Part shown: piece by piece, positions 24,865-32,744 of the stretch
How the letters are laid out: every line of letters begins with the position of its first letter
Position numbering within the stretch: position 1 is the first letter of the stretch
Source: an uncultured Clostridia bacterium
Lineage (GTDB): Bacteria > Bacillota > Clostridia > Christensenellales > Borkfalkiaceae
DNA length: 45,148 nucleotides
Assembly (NCBI GenBank): GCA_947175485.1
Contig: CAMWMZ010000006.1
Location: forward strand, 1 to 45,148
Reading direction: 5' to 3'
Position numbers and translations under genes: made by a program
Notes under the pieces: model-generated
The model's input: only the letters and a program-made list of their open reading frames with translations
Told to the model about the DNA's origin: nothing
Database searches by the model: none

Positions 24865-25827
24865 ATGGAAAACAATCAAAATAATACCGACGAATTTATG
24901 ACAAACGAAGAAATTGCAATGCGGCAGGTTCAAAAGCCCTTGTCCCATGCGGGCGGCTTTGCGTTCAGCGCGGCGGCGGTTCTTTTCGTTGTTGTTGCTT
25001 CGGTATTTACAATAATAACAATAGTTGCGGGTATAGAAGAAAATACCGATGCTTACACGTATATAAATTATCTTGCCGCGCCCGTTGCGATAACGGCGGC
25101 GGTGTTTATAACGATGAAATATAAAAAAATCGGCTTTAAAAGCATGTTTCCGCTAAAATGTAAGCCGAAGTATTTTTTAATAGCCGTTTTGCTTATATTC
25201 GGGTTGCTGTTTTTCGTGGGGCTGATTGACGCGCCCGTGTTGGAATTTTTCAAATTACTCGGATATAAAGAGAGGGGCGCGGATTCTTATTTTCCCAACG
25301 TTTCAGGCGGTTGGATTGTGTTAGCCCTGTTGGTTATGGCGGTTATGCCCGCCGTTTTTGAAGAGGCGCTTTTCCGCGGCGTTATTTTGAACACGTGTGA
25401 AAATTCTCTGGGTACAATCCGCACGGTATGCGTGGTCGGTTTTTGTTTTTCCTTGTTTCACTCGTCGCCCGAACAGACGGTATATCAGTTTATAGCGGGC
25501 TGTGCGTTTGCTTATATAGCTATACATTCAGGTTCGATATTGCCGTCCGTCTTTATGCATTTTTTGAATAACGCTCTTATAGTTATATTGCGTGCTTGCA
25601 ACCTTTTTGACGAAGCGGGCTCGTTGATTATGTCGCAGACAGCGTTTATCATAGTCACAGTTTGTGCGGCTTTAAGCTTTGTAGGTGCAATCGTTTGGCT
25701 TGTTCTCGATAAAAAGCCTTTGAAAAAATGCCAAAAGGGTGCGGTGAAAGCATTCTTTTTATACGCGTCCGTCGGTATCGGTATTTTGGGCTTAATGTGG
25801 ATTATGTCTTTCTTTTTCAGCGGTTAA
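24865..25827 (+). CDS. CPBP family intramembrane metalloprotease
   Basis: The 320-residue membrane protein has about eight helices and the CPBP (Abi/Rce1-like) motifs: motif 1 VFEEALFRGVIL with Glu166-Glu167 and Arg171, the downstream FSLFHSS segment, and motif 3 SVFMHFLNNALIV with conserved His and Asn. Such proteases cleave within or near the membrane; roles include bacteriocin immunity, prenyl-protein processing and signal turnover. The substrate here is unknown. The predicted transcript is leaderless. rlmH follows after 3 bp, so they share a transcript. Confidence 0.88.
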   Translation: MENNQNNTDEFMTNEEIAMRQVQKPLSHAGGFAFSAAAVLFVVVASVFTIITIVAGIEENTDAYTYINYLAAPVAITAAVFITMKYKKIGFKSMFPLKCKPKYFLIAVLLIFGLLFFVGLIDAPVLEFFKLLGYKERGADSYFPNVSGGWIVLALLVMAVMPAVFEEALFRGVILNTCENSLGTIRTVCVVGFCFSLFHSSPEQTVYQFIAGCAFAYIAIHSGSILPSVFMHFLNNALIVILRACNLFDEAGSLIMSQTAFIIVTVCAALSFVGAIVWLVLDKKPLKKCQKGAVKAFFLYASVGIGILGLMWIMSFFFSG

Positions 25828-25830
25828 ATT

Positions 25831-26268
25831 ATGCAGAAAATAAATATTGTTTGCGTTGGCAAAATAAAAGAAGAATTTTACCGTTCCGCCGTTGCGGAAT
25901 ATTTAAAACGGCTTTCCCGTTTTGCCAAAACAGAAATAAAAGAGCTTCCGGAGTGCAAAAACATAGAGGAAGAAGCCCCTTATATACTTTCCGCGTCAAA
26001 GGGATTTTTAATCGCGCTTTGTATAGAGGGCAAAAAGCTTTCAAGCGAAGGGCTTGCTTCGGAAATCAAAAAGCTGTGCGATAAGGGTCGGGAAATCACT
26101 TTTATTATCGGCTCTTCGTGCGGACTTTCCCAAAAGGTAAAGGACGTGGCGCATTTAAAGTTATCCTTTTCGGATATGACTTTCCCGCACCAGCTTATGC
26201 GCGTAATTCTGACAGAACAGATTTACCGCGCCTTTATGATAAATTCGGATAGCCTATATCATAAATAG
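25831..26268 (+). CDS. rlmH: 23S rRNA (pseudouridine1915-N3)-methyltransferase
   Basis: RlmH is a small SPOUT methyltransferase that modifies pseudouridine 1915 of 23S rRNA in helix 69. The 145-residue protein starts with INIVCVGKIKEEFYRSAVAEYLKRL and has the SAM-knot parts FIIGSSCGL and LSFSDMTFPHQLMRVILTEQIYRAF followed by the C-terminal YHK. Length is a little under the usual 155-160 residues. It follows the CPBP gene directly. Confidence 0.93.
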   Translation: MQKINIVCVGKIKEEFYRSAVAEYLKRLSRFAKTEIKELPECKNIEEEAPYILSASKGFLIALCIEGKKLSSEGLASEIKKLCDKGREITFIIGSSCGLSQKVKDVAHLKLSFSDMTFPHQLMRVILTEQIYRAFMINSDSLYHK

Positions 26269-26361
26269 TCGTGGTTTCTTGCGGAATTTTATAATAATCG
26301 TTCTTAGTCCGCATTTTTGCCTATAGTGTATACGATTTGATAAAAAATCATATTCTATTAT

Positions 26362-27093
26362 GTGATATTTGAAGAAATTACCAAATTATACCAGAGATAT
26401 CCGTACAAAAAATGCATCATAGGATATTCTTGTCAGGGCAGGGAAATTTACGCCTTTCACGTAGGGTCGGATTTCGGCAGGCAGTTTATCGCCGTGTACG
26501 CCGTGCACGGAAGAGAATGGATAACCGCAAGCCTTGCGGAAAAGCATATTAAAATTAAAATAAAAAGCGGCGGAGGCTGGGTAATTCCTTTACTTAATCC
26601 CGACGGCGCAAACATATCTCAAACCGCTCTGCCGTTATGGAAAGCTAACGGAAGAGGCGTGGATTTGAACTGCAATTTCGACGCCGACTGGGGCAGCGGA
26701 CGGCAGAACACGACTAGGAGAGGCGGAGAAAATTGCATAGGCGATTATCCGTTTTCCGAGCCGGAAACAATCGCTTTAAGAGATTTCACAAATAAAATCC
26801 GTCCTTTCGTAACTCTCAGTTTTCATACGAAGGGCGGGGAAATTTATTGGGAATACGGCGGACGCGGAGATATGCGCGGCGCGGAAATCATAAAAAGGGT
26901 TACGGGATATGAAATCAAACGTATTTACGGTTCTGCGGGCGGCTATAAAGATTGGTGTATAAAAAAGCTGCGTATTCCTGCTTATACCGTGGAGTGCGGT
27001 TCAGACAGCTTAACCCACCCGATTACGGATTTGAAAAAATTGAAAAAGTGTTATAAACTTTTAAAAATATTTGTTGAAAATTATGGAAAATAA
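26362..27093 (+). CDS. M14 family zinc carboxypeptidase-like protein
   Basis: The 243-residue protein shows the M14 zinc site: HGREW (His49, Glu52) as first ligands, the arginine/asparagine substrate motif GVDLNCNFDADWG, the third ligand His in TLSFHTKGGEIYWEY and the catalytic Glu in AYTVECG. Its nearest known style is the gamma-D-glutamyl-diamino-acid endopeptidases that cut peptidoglycan peptides. It lacks a signal peptide and LysM domains, so it may act in the cytoplasm, for example in muropeptide recycling, or in the spore. GTG 26362 is the only suitable start; no ribosome-binding site is visible. It overlaps tadA by 11 bp. Confidence 0.85.
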   Translation: MIFEEITKLYQRYPYKKCIIGYSCQGREIYAFHVGSDFGRQFIAVYAVHGREWITASLAEKHIKIKIKSGGGWVIPLLNPDGANISQTALPLWKANGRGVDLNCNFDADWGSGRQNTTRRGGENCIGDYPFSEPETIALRDFTNKIRPFVTLSFHTKGGEIYWEYGGRGDMRGAEIIKRVTGYEIKRIYGSAGGYKDWCIKKLRIPAYTVECGSDSLTHPITDLKKLKKCYKLLKIFVENYGK

Positions 27094-27547
27094 ATTTATG
27101 AAAGCCGCGCTCAAATGTGCGCAGACCGCGCTTAAAGAGGGGGAAGTGCCCATAGGCGCGGTAGTGGTTTGCGACGGAAAAATTATTTCGCGCGGGCACA
27201 ACCGCCGCACGAAAAAGCAAATCGCCACGGCGCATGCGGAAGTTGAGGCTATAGAAAAGGCTTGCAAAAAATTAAACAGCTGGCGTATTCCCGAATGTGA
27301 AATTTACGTAACGCTCGAACCGTGCCCGATGTGTATGGGCGCTATGCTCAACGCGAGAATAAAAAAATGTTATTTCGGCGCGTTCGAAGCAAAGGGAAGA
27401 ACGCTTACAAGCGAAATTGCTAACGCTAACCTTTTAAACCACGTTATAGAGGTTGAGGGCGGAATTATGGAAAAGGAATGCGCGGAAATTTTGTCAGCTT
27501 TTTTCAGGGAAATGCGAAGCCGCACCAAATACGATAAGGAAAATTAA
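27083..27547 (+). CDS. tadA: tRNA-specific adenosine deaminase
   Basis: TadA deaminates A34 of tRNA-Arg(ACG) to inosine. The 154-residue protein holds the zinc deaminase motifs HAEVE (His51, catalytic Glu53) and PCPMC (Cys81, Cys84), then GAMLNARIKKCYFGAFEAKGR. ATG 27083 is chosen because it agrees with the family start; a TTG at 27071 is in frame. Length and motifs are canonical. The gene overlaps the M14 peptidase gene. Confidence 0.94.
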   Translation: MENKFMKAALKCAQTALKEGEVPIGAVVVCDGKIISRGHNRRTKKQIATAHAEVEAIEKACKKLNSWRIPECEIYVTLEPCPMCMGAMLNARIKKCYFGAFEAKGRTLTSEIANANLLNHVIEVEGGIMEKECAEILSAFFREMRSRTKYDKEN

Positions 27548-27560
27548 AACCCTTATTTTA

Positions 27561-27589
27561 GTTGACTTTAAATACGATTGATATTACAA
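27561..27589 (+). promoter_or_regulatory. Sigma-A promoter of prs
   Basis: TTGACT (27561-27566), 17-bp spacer, TACAAT (27584-27589). Confidence 0.75.
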
Positions 27590-27664
27590 TTTATACTGCT
27601 GTACGACGGGATTAAAGAGAGGGCAAACTCTCATTAATATACAAATTACTTCGGAGGAAACATA

Positions 27665-28612
27665 ATGATTAGCCACGGAAACGAAATCAAAATATTTTCG
27701 GGTAATTCCAACAAACCGCTTGCGGAAAAGATAGCGGCGAAACTCAACACAACTCTCGGAGAAATGGAAGTAACGCACTTTTCCGACGGAGAAATTTACG
27801 TTCGTTTTAACGAAACTATCCGCGGAATGGACGTATTCCTCGTTCAGTCCACAAGCTATCCCGTCAACACGAATTTGATGGAGCTTTTAATAATGATTGA
27901 CGCGGCAAGGCGTGCAAGCGCAGGCAGAATTACAGCCGTTATCCCCTATTTCGGTTACGCCCGTCAAGACAGAAAGGCGCGTTCGCGCGAACCTATAACG
28001 GCAAAGCTTGTTGCAAATCTTTTAACCAGCGCAGGCGCGGACAGAGTTCTTACCATGGATTTGCATTGCGCGCAAATTCAGGGCTTCTTCGATATACCGT
28101 TGGACAACCTCGTGGGCGGACCCACCTTGTATAATTATTTCAAACCCAAAGTAGACGAAAATTTCGTTGTCGTTTCCCCCGATATAGGTTCGGTTGCCCG
28201 TGCAAGAAAGGTTGCAACGCGTATGGACGCGCAGATGGCGATAATCGATAAGCGCCGCCCTAAAGCCAACGTTATGGAGGTTATGAATATCATCGGCGAC
28301 GTAAAAGGCAAAAACTGCCTTATGGTTGACGATATGATCGATACCGCGGGCACAATCGTTCAGGGCGCAAAAGCTTTAAAAGAGTACGGCGCGAAAGAAA
28401 TATACGCTTGCTGTTCCCACGGAGTTTTATCCGGGCCCGCAATTGAAAGACTTGCCGCGTCGCCTATAACCGAGCTTGCTATGCTTGACACCATAAATAT
28501 CCCTCAGGAAAAAATGCTCCCCATATTTAAAATGATTTCGACCGCTCCGATATTTGCCGCGGCTATCGAAAACGTTTATATGGACAGGTCTATGTCTAAG
28601 ATATACGACTGA
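27665..28612 (+). CDS. prs: Ribose-phosphate pyrophosphokinase
   Basis: Prs makes PRPP from ribose-5-phosphate and ATP for purine, pyrimidine, His and Trp synthesis. The 315-residue protein has the class I parts: [17 protein letters not shown], the [16 protein letters not shown] loop, [18 protein letters not shown] (catalytic arginine/lysine), [11 protein letters not shown], and the PRPP-binding [17 protein letters not shown] precedes the start. It has its own promoter and terminator. Confidence 0.97.
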   Translation: MISHGNEIKIFSGNSNKPLAEKIAAKLNTTLGEMEVTHFSDGEIYVRFNETIRGMDVFLVQSTSYPVNTNLMELLIMIDAARRASAGRITAVIPYFGYARQDRKARSREPITAKLVANLLTSAGADRVLTMDLHCAQIQGFFDIPLDNLVGGPTLYNYFKPKVDENFVVVSPDIGSVARARKVATRMDAQMAIIDKRRPKANVMEVMNIIGDVKGKNCLMVDDMIDTAGTIVQGAKALKEYGAKEIYACCSHGVLSGPAIERLAASPITELAMLDTINIPQEKMLPIFKMISTAPIFAAAIENVYMDRSMSKIYD

Positions 28613-28620
28613 TTATCACA

Positions 28621-28648
28621 AAAGCCGCGCGAGCCGCGGCTTTTTTAA
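28621..28648 (+). terminator. Terminator after prs
   Basis: AAAGCCGCG (28621-28629) pairs with CGCGGCTTT (28635-28643) around a 5-nt loop; six T follow. Confidence 0.85.
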
Positions 28649-28668
28649 AGAAAATTAAAAGGCAAACT

Positions 28669-29232
28669 ATGTATGTAATTGTTGGGCTTGGAAATCCCGA
28701 AGAAAAATATCTGAAAACTTTTCACAATATGGGCTACATCGCGGCTGGCGAAGTCGCGGAAAAATTAGGCGTCAAGTTCAAAAAAAAGGAATGCGAGGCT
28801 TACGTTGCGGAAGCCAACCTGAAAGGCGAAAAGATAATAATCGTCCGCCCCGTAACTTATATGAACGCGAGCGGGAGGGCGGTGAAGCAAATTCTTGCAA
28901 AATACAAGACGGACGCGGCGCATCTTATAGTTTTATACGACGATTACGATATACCAAAAGGAAGCGTGCGTATACGCCCTTCCGGCAGTGCGGGAACGCA
29001 TAACGGAATGCGTTCGGTAATAGCTGAAATCGGTACGCAGTGCTTCACCCGCATAAGAATAGGCATACGCGACAGCGAAGTAAATATTCCGATAATAAAC
29101 TACGTTCTTTCCGAAGTCAGAAAAGAAGATTACGAATTGTTTATTTCCGCTTGCCAACGTGCTGCCGAAGCCGCAATCGCAATTTCGGGCGGCGAGACGG
29201 TGGAAAACGTAATGACTAAATTCAACGGTTAA
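28669..29232 (+). CDS. pth: Peptidyl-tRNA hydrolase
   Basis: Pth frees tRNA from stalled peptidyl-tRNA. The 187-residue protein shows the family motifs: YVIVGLGNPEEKYLKTFHNMGY with catalytic His19, RPVTYMNASGRAV, LYDDYDIPKGSVRIRPSGSAGTHNGMRS and GTQCFTRIRIGI. Length is normal. It precedes mfd, a common arrangement in Bacillota (prs-pth-mfd). Confidence 0.96.
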   Translation: MYVIVGLGNPEEKYLKTFHNMGYIAAGEVAEKLGVKFKKKECEAYVAEANLKGEKIIIVRPVTYMNASGRAVKQILAKYKTDAAHLIVLYDDYDIPKGSVRIRPSGSAGTHNGMRSVIAEIGTQCFTRIRIGIRDSEVNIPIINYVLSEVRKEDYELFISACQRAAEAAIAISGGETVENVMTKFNG

Positions 29233-29244
29233 GGGAAAGCCGTT

Positions 29245-32200
29245 TTGCTTAAAAATTTTTTTACATTTGAAAACATGGGGGGCGGTTATTCCGCCCTTGC
29301 AAACGATATCCGCCTCGGTGCGCCGACGGCGGCTTTTGGCGTGTCTGACGCGCACAAAGCAATTCTTGCCTGCCTTGCGGAGCAAAAGGTTTTGTATATT
29401 GCGCCCGACGGCGTTTCCGCACAGCGGGTATATGAAACCGTCAGCGTCCTTTCTGGGAAGAAGTGCGTGCTTCTTCCCGCCAAAGACGAGGTGATTTTAT
29501 ATAAGGACGCTCTTTCAAAAGACGCGTTATACCGCAGGATATGTGCGGTTTACGCTATGTTGCACGGTGCGGAAATAGTTGTTTGCGATATAGAGGCGGT
29601 GATGCAGACGTTCCCCGCCGAAATCAACGCGGTAACCTTTGCCGCGGGGGAAGAATTGAACTATTCCGCATTGCAGAAAAAGCTTGTGGAAATGGGATAC
29701 GTTCGCGAATATGCCGCAGATAATAAGGGTTGCTTTGCCGTAAGAGGAGATATTCTGGATATATTTCCGATAAACTGTGAAAATCCGGTGCGCATTGATT
29801 TTTTCGGCGATACGGTTGAAAAAATAAGACCTTATGACGCGGTTTCCGGCGAAAGGCTGCAAGAGGAAGCTTCTCTTACGGTTATAGCCGCTACGGATAT
29901 TGCAATATCCGCGCGCGATCGTGAAAAAATTATAAGCGTATTGAATAAAGAAATCAAGCATGTCCCGAATGCAAAAGCATATGAAAGAGCTAAATCGATT
30001 GCCGACGATATCACTGAAAAAATGTCGCGGAGCGCAAGCTTTTCGGGCGCTTCGTTTTTGGCTCCCTTGCTTGATTGCACCCGCAATATATTCGATTTAA
30101 CAGATAAAAATACGCTTATAATCTTTGACGAATGCAAGCTTTTGAACGACAAGCTCGAAGGGCTGTATAAAGAGCATTGCGAACGTGTGAACGATTTGAA
30201 AAAGGGCGGGGAGGCTTTTTCGTTTTCCGTTGACCAGATGGTTTCTCCCGAAGCACTTATAGAAGGGTTTAAAAGCTATCGCTGTTTGGCCGTGCAGAAT
30301 TTTACTTCGTCCACTGCGTTTTTCCGTCCGCTTAAAACTTACAATTTGCGTTCAACTCCCGTGCCGTCTTATCTCAACGGTATGCCGCAGTTTATCACGG
30401 ACGTAAAGGGCTGGCTTTCAAACGGATACAAAGTGCTTGCGTTTGCCGGCAGTGTGCAAAGATATGAAAAATTGAGCTCCGCGCTTACTGACGAGTATTT
30501 GCCCGTTTATCCTGTGCCCGACAGATTACAGGCTTTGCGCGGGGTGGCGGTAAGCTCTGAAGAAATGCCGAGAGGTCTTATTCTTCACGAATGCAAGCTT
30601 GTAATAATCGGCAGCTCCGATCTTTACACAAAGGCTGTAACAAAGCGCATAAGAAAGCGGCGCGGCGATATGTTCACCGCCCCCGAAATCGGTGATTATT
30701 GTGTTCACGAAAAGCACGGTATCGGCAAGATAACGGGCACGAACAAAATCGAAACTACCGACGGAATAAAGGAATATCTTTCAATCGAATACAAGGGCGG
30801 CGACGTTTTGTACGTTCCCGTCGAGCAGATGGATATTCTTTCCAAATACGTCGGCGACGGAAATCCCGCGCTTTCGAAAATAGGCGGCGCGGAGTTTGAA
30901 AGGATAAAAGAAAGAGTAAAGCAGTCGATAAAAAAACTGGCTTTCGACCTCAAAGAGCTTTATGCGGAACGGAGCGCTAAAAGGGGATTTGCTTTTCCCG
31001 AAAATTCCGTAATGATGGAGGAATTCGAAAACGCGTTCGAATACGAAGAAACTCCTGACCAGCTTACGTCGATTGAAGAAATTAAAGCGGATATGTGCTC
31101 GGAAAAGGTAATGGACAGACTTTTGTGCGGTGACGTTGGATACGGCAAAACCGAAGTCGCGCTCCGCGCCGTATATCTGTGTGTGCTCGGCGGCAAACAG
31201 GCGGCTATTATGTGCCCTTCGACCGTACTTTCCGAACAGCATTTTCAAACGGCTTTGGAACGCTTTAAGGAATTCGGGGTAAGAGTGGAAGCCTTAAACC
31301 GCTTTAAAACTCCTGCTAAACAGGCAAAGATATTAAAAGAGCTTGCCGAGGGCAATATAGATTTGATAATCGGCACTCACAGGCTTTTATCGCAGGATGT
31401 AAAATTTTATGATTTGGGGTTGCTTGTTCTTGACGAGGAACAGCGCTTCGGAGTAGAGCATAAAGAAAAAATTAAGCACGTTAAAAAGAATATAGACTGC
31501 CTTACCATGACCGCTACGCCCATACCGCGCACGCTTCATATGTCTTTGGCGGGCATACGCGATATTTCCACCATAAACACGCCGCCGTCGAAGCGGCTTC
31601 CTGTGCAGACGTACGTGGTTGAAGAAAGCGAAACGTTGATACGCGACGCGTGCATACGTGAAATTTCGCGAGGCGGTCAGGTTTTTATTCTTTATAACCG
31701 CGTGGAAAGCATTTCTTCTTTTGCGGGAAGAATAGCGGAAATAATTCCGGAGGGCAAGATATGTTACGCCCACGGCAGAATGGACAGGGATACGCTCGAA
31801 AACGCTGTGTTTTCATTTTACCGCGGCGAAAAGAATATTCTCGTGACTACAACCATTATCGAAAACGGTATCGATTTGCCTAACGCAAATACCATTATCG
31901 TTATCGATGCGGACAGGTTGGGTATTTCCCAGCTTTATCAACTGCGCGGGAGAGTCGGCCGCGGTTCTAGGCTTGCGCAGGCTTATTTCACATTCAAACC
32001 ATCTAAAGTGCTTACGAGCGACGCAACCGAAAGGCTTAAAGCGATTATGCGCTTTACCGAGCTCGGCTCAGGGTTTAAAATCGCAATGCGCGATTTGGAA
32101 ATACGCGGCGCAGGCAACGTTCTCGGTGCGGAACAACACGGGCATATGGACAAAGTCGGCTATGAGCTCTATTCAAAGCTTTTAAAAGAAGAATTGACTG

Positions 32201-32658
32201 GCGATAAGCAGCTTTCTACCGAGCTTGACGTAAAAGCTACTGCGTATATTCCCGAAAGCTATGTAGAAAGCAGTGCGGGCAGGCTTGACTGTTACAAACA
32301 GATTGCGGAAATACGTTCGGTGGAAGATTACAAGCGCGTTTGCTTATCGATAGAAGATAATTACGGAACAATGCCCGACGAGGTTTTAAACCTATTGATT
32401 ATCGCCGTTCTGAAATCTTTCGCCGCGAAATTCAACGTTAAAAAAATATCGGTAGACGGCACCGAAGGCGCGTTGGAATTGCCATCTTTGCAGTCTTTGA
32501 ACGATAACAGGCTTGCCGCCGCGCTCGATAAATACAAGGGAATAGTTAAGCTTTCTATGGCAAAAGCGCCTTTAATTATATTCGAACCGCGCTCAACGCC
32601 ATCCAAAACTATGCTCGATATGACCAAATTTTTGAAATTTGCATTAAGTTTTAACTAA
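29245..32658 (+). CDS. mfd: Transcription-repair coupling factor
   Basis: Mfd removes RNA polymerase stalled at lesions and recruits UvrA. The 1137-residue protein has the UvrB-like N-terminal part (about 1-330), the CarD-like polymerase-interacting domain (IGDYCVHEKHGIGKITG, about 478-550), the RecG-like helicase motor with Walker A GDVGYGKTEVALRA (about 627), DEEQRFG (Walker B), MTATPIPRTLHMSL, and QLYQLRGRVGRGS (motif VI), then the C-terminal UvrA-binding-regulating domain. The start is TTG 29245; no upstream ATG fits. Length is typical. Confidence 0.96.
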   Translation: MLKNFFTFENMGGGYSALANDIRLGAPTAAFGVSDAHKAILACLAEQKVLYIAPDGVSAQRVYETVSVLSGKKCVLLPAKDEVILYKDALSKDALYRRICAVYAMLHGAEIVVCDIEAVMQTFPAEINAVTFAAGEELNYSALQKKLVEMGYVREYAADNKGCFAVRGDILDIFPINCENPVRIDFFGDTVEKIRPYDAVSGERLQEEASLTVIAATDIAISARDREKIISVLNKEIKHVPNAKAYERAKSIADDITEKMSRSASFSGASFLAPLLDCTRNIFDLTDKNTLIIFDECKLLNDKLEGLYKEHCERVNDLKKGGEAFSFSVDQMVSPEALIEGFKSYRCLAVQNFTSSTAFFRPLKTYNLRSTPVPSYLNGMPQFITDVKGWLSNGYKVLAFAGSVQRYEKLSSALTDEYLPVYPVPDRLQALRGVAVSSEEMPRGLILHECKLVIIGSSDLYTKAVTKRIRKRRGDMFTAPEIGDYCVHEKHGIGKITGTNKIETTDGIKEYLSIEYKGGDVLYVPVEQMDILSKYVGDGNPALSKIGGAEFERIKERVKQSIKKLAFDLKELYAERSAKRGFAFPENSVMMEEFENAFEYEETPDQLTSIEEIKADMCSEKVMDRLLCGDVGYGKTEVALRAVYLCVLGGKQAAIMCPSTVLSEQHFQTALERFKEFGVRVEALNRFKTPAKQAKILKELAEGNIDLIIGTHRLLSQDVKFYDLGLLVLDEEQRFGVEHKEKIKHVKKNIDCLTMTATPIPRTLHMSLAGIRDISTINTPPSKRLPVQTYVVEESETLIRDACIREISRGGQVFILYNRVESISSFAGRIAEIIPEGKICYAHGRMDRDTLENAVFSFYRGEKNILVTTTIIENGIDLPNANTIIVIDADRLGISQLYQLRGRVGRGSRLAQAYFTFKPSKVLTSDATERLKAIMRFTELGSGFKIAMRDLEIRGAGNVLGAEQHGHMDKVGYELYSKLLKEELTGDKQLSTELDVKATAYIPESYVESSAGRLDCYKQIAEIRSVEDYKRVCLSIEDNYGTMPDEVLNLLIIAVLKSFAAKFNVKKISVDGTEGALELPSLQSLNDNRLAAALDKYKGIVKLSMAKAPLIIFEPRSTPSKTMLDMTKFLKFALSFN

Positions 32659-32674
32659 AATTCACAAAAAAGAT

Positions 32675-32703
32675 TTGCCTAATCACTCAAAAACCTATAT
32701 AAT
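32675..32703 (+). promoter_or_regulatory. Sigma-A promoter of the lipoprotein gene
   Basis: TTGCCT (32675-32680), 17-bp spacer, TATAAT (32698-32703). Confidence 0.65.
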
Positions 32704-32744
32704 AGTGGTTAGTATTTTCAGTATTCTATCTTTCGGAGAAATTT

